Source: Trifolium pratense
Taxonomy: Eukaryota > Streptophyta > Magnoliopsida > Fabales > Fabaceae
Reading direction: 5' to 3'
NCBI RefSeq assembly: GCF_020283565.1
Contig: NC_060063.1
Location: forward strand, 6,036,563-6,100,562
Length of the DNA: 64,000 nt
Part shown: one piece after another, positions 55,021 through 64,000 of the stretch
Numbering within the stretch: position 1 is the first letter of the stretch
Layout of the letters: each line of letters starts with the position of its first letter
Program-made: the position numbers and the translations under genes
Notes under the pieces: model-generated
Seen by the model: only the letters and a program-made list of their open reading frames with translations
Told to the model about the DNA's origin: nothing
Databases searched by the model: none

Positions 55021-58000
55021 ATGGGAAGCAGAAAGGAAGAAGAGAAGATTGAAAAAATTATTAGGGGTCTTATGAAGCTTCCGCCAAATCGAAGATGTAT
55101 CAACTGTAATAGTTTGGTAAATTCAACTCTTTGTTTTTTATTCTTTCAAATTTTGATTTTTTGTTTTCTTTGGTTTGAACTGTAATAGTTTTTGCTTTTT
55201 GGGTTAATTACCGTTTTTGTTTTAGGTTTTTTTGTGTTATTTGATTAATTAATTAGTTAATTTGAAGCTTAAGTGGGGTTTAGTTGCTGTAAACTGATAA
55301 AGTTTCAAAATGTTTAAGGAAAGTCATTTGATGACGAACTTTTTTATTTTAGAGTTTCATTTTCCCTTATGTGGAATTTTAGAGTTTCATTTTCCTTTAC
55401 GTGGAACCTCAAAATTGTACTGATTTTGACAAAATAGTCTAATGTTTAGCATTTACATTAAGGAAAGGCTTTAAAATTAGTGTAATGTATTGCCAATATT
55501 TTTATGTGGAATCTTAAAATTATGATGATTTTGACATTATTTTTATGTGTTGGCAATATTTCTATGTTGAATCTTAGGATTAGTGTAATGTTTAACATTT
55601 GCATAAATGCAGGGTTTTAAATAGTGGTTGCAGTAACCGTTGTGTAAGCGATATTTTGATGTAGGATTTTTAAGTAATAATGATTTTAACAGTTGCTCTA
55701 ACAGTTGTGTCGTGATATTTGATGTCGCTGACCATTATTTAAAATACTCCATGACTTTGGTTATCTAAAAGGAAATAAATTGATCTTGTGTGTTTCATTT
55801 TTTCGACATGCTTTGCAATGTTGAAGGATTTATAATGTTATGCTCTAGGAATTTAGGGTACTTGTGAAATGGAAAGGTTAGTCTCTTTTATACGATGATT
55901 TGGGTTTAATTGGATTGTAATTATTTTTACAGGGACCTCAGTATGTATGTACAACATTTTGGACCTTCGTTTGCATTACTTGCAGTGGAATACAGTGAGT
56001 TTCTTTCATTTTATTTATGAACTCTTGCTTTGTGATCCATCTTTCATATTCTTTGTTTGTTGGGAGTGTTTGAGCTTCATGGACTTATTTTTATGACAAA
56101 AATGATTTTATTAGAATATCATGTTTGGTTGTAATATGTCATAATTGTTTTTGTCTTCAAACCTGAGTTTGATTAGAATTTAGAAGTGAGAAAAAGTAGC
56201 TTATGAGTTAGATGGAAACTTTACACTAAGTTTATAAATTATGATTCGGATTTCAATGGATAAAAAACATTCTGTTTGAAATTTCTGTTGGAATACTTTT
56301 AGCAAATACTCGATATATATACCCTTTTTTGTGTGATGGCGGTGGTACTTGCTACCACTTACTTAGTGTTCCAGCACCCTCATATAAAAGGTAGTACTAC
56401 AATTTAGTACAGAATGTTCCTAATTCCATCTAACCAATTGTTGTATGTCTCGTTCAATATTATTGTCTTTGAATTATGCCCTATTCAGAAATACAAACAC
56501 AGAAATAGGTATTAATATATTGGAAACAACTTAACTAGGAATTAATGCTATAGCATACATAGGGTTGATTATCACCTTCAGCTAATTGTTACTCCCTCTA
56601 GTCCTTATTATTTGAAAAAGTTTGCTTTTTAGGTTCATTGAATTATTGACGTATCTGGTCTATATCATACGCCAAATACATCAATCATTCAATGAATCTT
56701 AAAAGTGAACTTTTTTCTTATAATAAGGACTAGAGGGAGTATAATATAACATTACTTATTACTTATTAACTGGTTGAAGATAATCATGAACATGCATTAT
56801 TTTAATAGTTTTACTTATGCACTCAATTTCCTTTAACCTTTGTGATACTAATTTAAAAATTGCTTTATTAGTAATTGGATTGTTGATATTTTTTGAATTT
56901 CTGCTATACTTGTGGACAATTTTAGGTGTGAGATGAAGTTCATGGAAAAAAGGAATATTTGACTTTTATGTTTCGTAAATTGATAAAAAATTCCATGCTA
57001 ACATAAAATTATGATCCTATTTGTTTTCTTTTGTAAACATTATGTTCTGTCTTCTACTGGTCCTATTTGTTGATATTTTATACTCACTGCATTGCACAGT
57101 GAAATTATCCCATTTTAGTGAAATGGTAATAGTGTGCTCCTAAAATCACCTATTTATTTTAATGTCACGCAGTCGTGAGTTTACTCATCGTGTGAAGTCT
57201 GTGTCAATGTCAAAGTTCACTTTCCAAGAAGTTGATGCTCTTCAAAATGGTGGTAATCAGGTATAAGGGTGAATTTTCAGTATTTGTGGCTATTCTTTGT
57301 TGAAATGAGACTTATCTGTGATTCTTTTGTTTAAGCGTGCAAGGGAAATATATTTGAAAAATTGGGATTTCCAAATACAGCGGTTGCCAGATAGCAGGTA
57401 CAAATACTATGTGGCTTGCTGTTACAGATATTAAACTAACATGGTGTTTACATATATAAATATGCATGATTTATTATGTGACATTATCATGTTCTGCTTT
57501 TGTAGCAACGTTGGTAAAGTGAGGGAGTTCATGAAGAATGTATATGTGGATAAAAGATATGCCGGAACAATATCGTCTGAAAGACCTCCAAGAGATGCAC
57601 AGGCAATATATTATAACATATTGATTGTTTCTCTAAATATGTACTTATATGGTTAAGCTAAGCCTTGATTTTCTATTTATTTTTCCATCTAAGAAAAACC
57701 TTTGTTCTTGAATTCAATTCAGTTTAAAAAAAATGAAAGTTTAAACAAGCGAAAAGAATAGAAATGTTATATATGAATATAGTGATCACACTAATCTTAT
57801 TTTCAATGTTGTGCATGTAATTGTTTAATAGAAACTTAGAGTAGTGAAGTTGAAAGACACCATAGCAATCAATGAAAATATCAGCTAAATATAATTAAAT
57901 GTTCAAATGTCCTGATAATCCAAATTAGTTTCAACCTTTAGTTAAATGCTTAACAATTTTATAACTGCCATTGTTTGTAGAACCCCATAATTCATGAAGA

Positions 58001-58441
58001 CGAGGTTAGGCGTGCCAGTTCTTACCATTCATATTCACAAAGCCCTCCATATGATAATCAATATGAGGATCGACGGTATGGGAAGCAAGCAGGGGCACTG
58101 ACAAGGAAGCCTGGTTCAGATAAAGTCCGTTATGAAGGGAAGATGTCTAGTATTATCTATAGTCCTGGTCGTTTCAGTGATCACACATATGATGATAGAT
58201 TTGCAAATGAGGGATCTGGTCCAAGAAATTCCGACTTTTCCGTGTCGAGTGGTCATGAGCAATTCAAACCCAATGTTCAGTCTCCTAAGTTTCATAAGGA
58301 CATTGAGTTTAACAGTGCATCTTATAAGCGTCCTGGTTCTACTTCAAGTGAAGATGTGTGGACTCAAGCAAAAAATGCAGCTCTTGAATCTAATGCCGCT
58401 GCCAAGAGAGATGCAGATGGAATTCATCGTCCGCAGGTTTC

Positions 58442-58479
<38 letters not shown>

Positions 58480-58665
58480 TATATAAATTTACTTGCTTGA
58501 TTGAAATAGTTTTTATTTTTGTTTTTCACTAGTAATGTCATACAAAAAGCCACCAAATTAAAGTAATGTTATATCAATATTGTGGAATGCTTGAGATGCA
58601 GAATGAAATCTATTCATGTTTTCACTATTATGATAGACTGGTAATATATATGAACCAAAATGAGA

Positions 58666-58745
<80 letters not shown>

Positions 58746-61700
58746 CCGTATTGGTTTGGAGAATTGAAATATTTTTGATAAAAGGACCACATTTTTTTAA
58801 CAATAAAAAGTGATAGTAACCACCCGTTGGACAAACAGTTTATAAAACAAAATAAGGTTTGGATCCAGCCACCCCGTGAAAGGAGTTGTAGTCTGGTTAC
58901 AACATACAAAAGGACCACATTTAGGAATTAGGATTAAAATTATATATAGCAAGTAACCATTATGCTAAACTTTTTTTATTAAAATTCACATTTTATCCTT
59001 GGATGGTAGCGTAATGGTGACTCTAGCTTTGTAATTGGTAGTGCAAGGGAAGATAGGAACGGTAAAAATCTAGTAAAAGCAGAACAACCGTATGGAAGAG
59101 AGGGGAAAGGATAGCAGTTGCAAAGGCAACATCTGTAATCAGTAAAAGCAGAACAACCTTATGGAAGAGAGAAAATTGAGTCATATTCATTAACAATAGT
59201 TTACGGTTTACTATGTTGATCGTTGATTACTACACCTCACTGTTGTCAGTGTCAATCCTCCTATGGAATATTTAATTTAGGTCTCCTTTTTGTGATGTCC
59301 AATCATTCAAATTTTACCTGTCTAAAGTGACTAATTGGCTAATTTTTTTGTCAAAAAAGAAGAAAGAATTGACTTAGTCTGAGTATTTTCTTATCATTAA
59401 AACTCTGGATATGTGTACACCAAATGATTTTCAATTTATTTATTACATTACATTCAAAGTGCTTTTGGTCATATTTTAGAAGCAAGTGGATCATGTATTT
59501 TTCTGACATCTTGTGCATGAATTTGGTTTGATTTTTCCCCAGAGAACTACATCATTGCAATCGACAGACAGCAACCTTTCGACCTTAAGATCTTACAATT
59601 CTGTTGGTTCAGTTGATTTTTTCTCCGAAGCTGTCCAATCTTCAGGGTCCTTTCAAGATAAAGCATTAGGAGTTTCGCTGACATCTGGTCCTGTAAGATC
59701 TGTTAGCTTTGACCGTTCTAAGGCACAAGTGGCATCTGCTTCATCTGTTGATCTTTTTCAAACAGCTGCACCATCTCAATCTGCATTGGGAGATCTGTTT
59801 CAATTGTCTGATATGGAAGCAGCTCCATCTTTCAACGGAAATCAACCTCTGCAAACATCCCAAGTCGCATCTGTTAACTTCTTTGTAGATATTCCTCAGC
59901 AGCCTTCTGCTGCCACCTCAGATGCAAAATCAGCGGAGTTATCTGTCCCTAAAAATGAAGGGTGGGCAACATTTGATACGCCTCAGTTCACATCATCTAC
60001 TGCACAAGTGGAAGTTCCAGTGGCAGCATTTAATACACCTCAGTTCACATCATCTACTGCACAAGTGGAAATTCCGGCAGCAGCATTTGATACACCTCAG
60101 TTCACATCATCTACTGCACAAGTGGAAATTTCTGCAGCAGCATTTGATACACCTCAGTTCACATCATCTACTGCACAAGTGGAATTTCCAGCAGCAGCAG
60201 CAGCACCTTCAAGTGCTGAATCTTTGCAGGGTAGATTTGATCCATTTTCAAATGCAAATATGCAATGGCCATCTTTTGAAATTTCTAGTGCGGGTGTACC
60301 TTCTTCTGTTACATCGAATGTATGGCATGATGGTGTATGGAATGGAGAAAAACAAGTTCCTGTTATGGCAACAAACACTCAAGTAAGTTAAAAAATTTGG
60401 TTCATTGTTGGTTTTGCATTCTTGTGTTAAGCTAGATATAGATCTATTCTGCATAAGAATTGGATGGTGTCGTATGTTTTTGCTCCACATCCACATCAAA
60501 ATTTAAAAAACATTATGGAATAGATTGAAATTACATAAAGTTTTGTATGTTGTGACTGAACAGCCATGGAATGCATTTGAAGATTCTGGTACCCATCTTC
60601 CTGTGGATGGCAATAATCAAGGTTTACAATTGCACAATTTCCCATCAGAAAGTTTTGGTTTAAACGCTTCTGAGGTTGGTGTATGTTTGTTGTATTATCA
60701 TGATAGTTTTTGTATGATCATATTTGGGGTTTAAGTTCTTTTATAATAAAAAACAGAGACCCAGTAATGATGGAATCCAAGGTGTTGCTCCTATCGGAGG
60801 ATTTGATAATCATGAATTCCTTTCAAATGTAAGTGACTCATCATATCTTTAACCACACTTTCTCCTATTGGATTGTGATTTCTTTTATTTGATGTCGGCA
60901 TTTTGTTGGTTATTGATTTTGAATTCTTTCTTTCAGGGAGACATTCAACTTAATGGAATCAATCGTAAATCGACAAATCCATTTGATTTTCCCTTCGATT
61001 CTGATGTAGATCAGAGTGATATGGTATGTCTTAGACCATGTATAGATTCACATCTATTAGTCAGTATTTCTTGCTATGCGAGTATGCCTATTTCCCTCAT
61101 GATACTGGATCCTAATGATAATTGGCATTTCTGCAATATATTATTAATCTCTTACAATGATGATAATTCCTCTTTCCTCTTATGACACAGTTCAAGGTTT
61201 CTGGTTTCATATAGTTGGCATTTCTATTCTATCCTGAAACATAATACTCAAAGCCTTTCTAGTCTCTTTATTTTAAATTGTAATGTTCCTATTATGTCAT
61301 TGACCATTATAAGTTAAGAATTTGACTGCAGTTAATTCTTGTAGTATAAATTTCAGCACTCTAAGTGCTGACGCCTTCGGAAAAGATACAATTTTGACAA
61401 TGTTAATCGTGGGATATTGGAGAAAGTGAGGTGTTAACTTGATATTCATGTTTTCATTATACCTAATAATATGTCTTGTGTTTAAATTGCAGTTCCTTGA
61501 TATGAGCTCTTTGCAAGCTGCTCTGCCAGATGCCCTCTTGCCTGCCGCATTTGGTGGTATCGCTGAACCCTGGCTCCCTCAAAATACAGCGACTCCATAT
61601 ATTTCCTCTGCAGGAGAAGGTAAACCTGGAAACTTGAACAGAAAGTCGGAACCATCTCATATAACAGTAGTTAATTCAAATTGAATATTTGTGTGTATGA

Positions 61701-62381
61701 TTTTTCCACTTTAATTCTACTCTTATTTTGATTCTATTATGTAGGTGGTTTCTCATTCATGACAGTGCAAACGCCAAGCTCTCAATTACAGTAAGTTGCA
61801 TTGCATACATGTTATTTTTGTGTCTATTCCTTGTGGATGTCATTCTTTTTACCAAGTTTGTAAATGTAGCGTGAATGTGACCATTACATGGTTCCTTATT
61901 AATGTTGACAGATAGGAAAGTTGGCTAATTAGCGAGTACTGAATCAACTTTTTCAATTTTCCAAGATTATTTGTATCATAAGTCTTGTCTTTGATTGGTC
62001 AGATGTGCCTGAGTAATATAATGTTTGATGTACCAATTTCCATCCAGTGTTGTCAAGTAGCGGCTATAGTGACACTAGTGCTATATCACAGCGTAATTTT
62101 AACAAACCAGTAGTGTTTTGTGATACACGATTTACTATAAACTGGTGTCAAATAATAGATATAGTAGCGCTATTGCACTGTAGCATAGTGGATTTTGAAG
62201 AAACCGTTCTTTTCTGCAATCTGCGTTGACAACACTCTTCTTTATCTTCTCTTTGTCTCTGAAATGTTGATGAAATATGATGTAGTCCATTTTTGCATTG
62301 GCTTTACACGAGTTGCATGTTGACAGGAACATCCAAGCACAGGAACCAGTTGCTTCAGTTGGGAGAAATCCTTTTGCATAG
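55021..62381 (+). CDS. ArfGAP-domain protein, AGD14-like (thirteen coding exons)
   Basis: Exons are 55021-55116, 55933-55994, 57173-57260, 57336-57397, 57506-57602, 57981-58436, 59543-60382, 60564-60674, 60757-60828, 60937-61023, 61493-61619, 61745-61790 and 62327-62381. They join in frame to 732 aa. The zinc finger is C26-x2-C29-x16-C46-x2-C49, followed by GIHREFTHRVKSVSMSKFT with the presumed arginine finger R54. ArfGAPs stimulate GTP hydrolysis by Arf GTPases in vesicle traffic. After the GAP domain (about 1-135) the protein is Ser/Pro/Gln-rich, with short Phe motifs (VDFF, WATF, NPFDF, NPFA) typical of the AGD14/AGD15 class. Four 19-residue repeats lie in exon 7. One intron has a GC donor. 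Confidence 0.94.
56592..56739. mobile_element. Stowaway-type MITE, 148 bp
   Basis: The TIR is ctccctctagtccttattat with its complement at the right. TSD ta lies at 56590-56591 and 56740-56741. It lies in the second intron of the AGD14-like gene. Confidence 0.88.
57603..57980 (+). other. GC-AG intron of the AGD14-like gene
   Basis: The exon ends GATGCACAG and the intron begins GCAATA, with no GT nearby that keeps frame. The acceptor is TTTGTAG at 57980. Joining here gives RPPRDAQ|NPIIHEDE, the expected family sequence. Confidence 0.8.
58437..59542 (+). other. AGD14-like intron with two microsatellites
   Basis: A (CT)n run (58445-58475) starts just after the donor, and a long (TA)n run lies at about 58669-58743. 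The rest is AT-rich with no gene. Confidence 0.8.
59972..60200 (+). repeat. Four tandem 57-bp coding repeats in AGD14-like exon 7
   Basis: The 19-residue unit TPQFTSSTAQVE(V/I/F)P.AAF(D/N) occurs four times with almost no change. The 57-bp period keeps the frame. It lies in the disordered C-terminal region. Confidence 0.92.
62045..62237. mobile_element. Degenerate hAT-like MITE in the last AGD14 intron
   Basis: It begins cagtgttgtcaagtagcggc and ends gttgacaacactc. The interior has ctatagtgacactagtgctat. It is related to ctatag-rich fragments in the MSBP intron. No matching 8-bp TSD was found, so the insertion is old or the ends are off. Confidence 0.6.
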
Positions 62382-63354
62382 AATAAATATAAATGATTGT
62401 TTCCAAATAGAAATTTATGTCTAGCCAGTGTTAGGTACTAAACGAAGCAATGTTGATGTTTTTGAGATCAAAATGTAAATCATTGCTTCCAATCGAGAAA
62501 GGCGTTGTTGCAATTCACAGTCCCTAATATATTCATGCAATGCATTTGTATTGTAATACTGTAATTGAACACATAGTTAGAATTCTTGATATTTATTGAC
62601 CTTCATCAAATTGAGTTTGATATTGAGACTATTAATGATATCCCACTTTGTTCATTATTGTAATTAATTATAAAAGAGCATCTGATATTTATCAGTCTAT
62701 CCAATGAAATGTAGCATGCCTACTACATTATTCTTTATTATTTTTATGGATTTATTGATAAATTTTGGTTGTAGTTGGCATCTGTTGTCAATATTTAGTT
62801 ATACCAACTTATATTTAGTCCAATATCTGTTGACAGGATCATCCAATAACTTTTGGTTGAAGTTGCATCAATGATTGAATGAGAGATGAGGGGATATGGA
62901 TTTATTTTTTTTTTACTATTTTGTATCTTTTCCAACCTGATCACTAGTATTTTTATGATTATGCAAACTACTTGAGCACAAATGGTACTTGCGCCTTTTA
63001 ACTATTTGGTTTGGGGTTCAATCTTTTAACATTACTTACTTCACGACAGAACTTTGAATTACCTTGACCCCTATCCATAGAAACCAGAGGGTTAATATAC
63101 AAAAAAAATCACAAGATTTTGTGAAACGATCCAATCATCTATTTCAACCTCAGTTGTCACATGATGAGACTTTTCACACACAAAAGTCCCTTGTGAACTG
63201 CATAGCCTTGATATTAAGGTATCTATTGTTAAAAAGTAAAAAGAAATATGAGTTAGCTCTTAATATTTGATGTATACTAAAAACAATAACACTGAATGAA
63301 AGACAAGAAAATGATACACTTCATTTCTATCAAATGCTACCTAGTTAATCTTCA
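62382..63354. other. Interval between the convergent AGD14-like and GT47-like genes
   Basis: The first 200-300 bases are probably the AGD14-like 3' UTR. The remainder is AT-rich and includes the 3' UTR of the minus-strand gene. No other feature was seen. Confidence 0.6.
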
Positions 63355-63906
63355 TCACCAAAAGTTTTTAGGTAAAGGTATTTTAAGTTCTTTCTCTATA
63401 CTTGGAGGAGACCTAGAGTACCTCCTAAACCTATTTAACTTCAATTTCAAAGGTGGAACCTTATGTGAAACAGCTTGCCAAATCATTTGTACAGCATCAC
63501 CTTCCTTAGATGGGAAATTAAATTCAAAAAAATGTTCAACCTCTTTCAACTTGTTCCACATTTTTGTCCACTCTTCTTTGCCTATACTCCTGATGAAATT
63601 AATGAGATAATTTTCCTCGACAGCATCGATGGTTCGAACGAATATGCAGAACTCGGAGTAGTCAAGGACATCCTCAAATGGTAGCTCGATTGCATCACTG
63701 ATGATCACGGGGACACAATGACTAGCAATTGCATCGAACAAACGGTTTGATGAAGGTGTGTCACCTGCTATGTTGAGGCAGAATTTTGATGAACGCATGC
63801 CTTCGGTTGCTTTTTTTATTCCGTCTTTTTGAATGCTTCCAAATGAAAAATGTACATCCTTTTCATTTTTCAAAGAATAATATAGCTCTTGCCTTACATA
63901 ACCTCC
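63355..63906 (-). CDS. GT47 / exostosin-like glycosyltransferase, last exon (partial gene)
   Basis: The exon begins after an acceptor (ATGATTAG) at 63907 with GGYVRQELYYSLKNEKD and ends in TGA, giving 183 residues. HFSFGSIQKDGIKKATEGM, SSKFCLNIAGDTPSSNRLFD, AIASHCVPVIISDAIELPFE and FPSKEGDAVQMIWQAV are the conserved C-terminal blocks of plant exostosin-domain proteins. These are Golgi type II membrane enzymes that transfer sugars onto cell-wall polysaccharides, such as the ARAD arabinosyltransferase-like group. The N-terminal anchor and first half lie right of the window. The acceptor and donor sugars cannot be told from this part. Confidence 0.9.
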   Translation of the reverse strand, partial: GGYVRQELYYSLKNEKDVHFSFGSIQKDGIKKATEGMRSSKFCLNIAGDTPSSNRLFDAIASHCVPVIISDAIELPFEDVLDYSEFCIFVRTIDAVEENYLINFIRSIGKEEWTKMWNKLKEVEHFFEFNFPSKEGDAVQMIWQAVSHKVPPLKLKLNRFRRYSRSPPSIEKELKIPLPKNFW

Positions 63907-64000
63907 CTAATCATAAGAATAAGAAGAAACAATGTTAAAAAGTACATTAATTTTCAATGCAAATTCAAATGACATAAAAAGTTGATTTTATAATCAAAAG

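Noticed and set aside
58628..58918. Tyr/Ile-repeat ORFs
   Set aside because: They are translations of the (TA)n microsatellite.
59922..60386. 154-codon frame rich in HLIHLSSHHLLHKW repeats
   Set aside because: It is an alternate-frame reading of the 57-bp tandem repeats in the AGD14-like exon.
62045..62237. Full hAT MITE call with TSD
   Set aside because: The 8 bases on each side (tttccatc and ttctttat) do not match, so only a degenerate hAT-like label is kept.

Overview
This is AT-rich nuclear DNA from a dicot plant, most likely a papilionoid legume of the Medicago/Trifolium/pea type. That placement is inferred from the protein variants and repeat families, not from a marker. Genes have many GT-AG introns, plant-type proteins and introns packed with transposable elements (TEs). 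No rRNA, functional tRNA gene, CRISPR array or bacterial-style operon was seen.

Six host genes can be supported. On the minus strand at the left edge is the first exon of a CstF77-like gene (1-75). Two further minus-strand genes follow: a DnaJ72-like membrane J-protein (CDS 6131-9833, three exons) and a membrane steroid-binding/MAPR protein (11074-14248, two exons). On the plus strand are a CID-domain protein of the RPRD1/Rtt103 type (CDS 34059-48984, seven coding exons over 15 kb) and an AGD14-type ArfGAP (55021-62381, thirteen coding exons). At the right edge is the last exon of a minus-strand GT47/exostosin-like glycosyltransferase (63355-63906). All complete exon chains keep frame across every junction. 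They are unrelated housekeeping genes and do not form a pathway.

The rest is mostly TE-derived. The 16-28 kb block holds a decayed Helitron (PIF1-like helicase plus RPA-like OB-fold pieces), a LINE RNase H scrap, a 4.76-kb Mutator-like element (MULE) with perfect 9-bp target-site duplications (TSDs) and two convergent genes, a gypsy 3' LTR and a second RPA-like pseudogene. CID-gene intron 1 contains a three-deep nest: an LTR remnant inside a MULE-type element inside a hAT element, each with its own diagnostic TSD. CID-gene intron 2 contains a young, complete LTR retrotransposon (36206-39544). It carries a long ORF of unknown function and no recognisable pol gene, and is the best candidate for something undescribed. 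Many MITEs and SINEs were delimited by their TSDs.

All boundaries were read by eye. Protein names rest on remembered family sequences, with no search run. Splice sites are predictions supported by frame continuity and family similarity.
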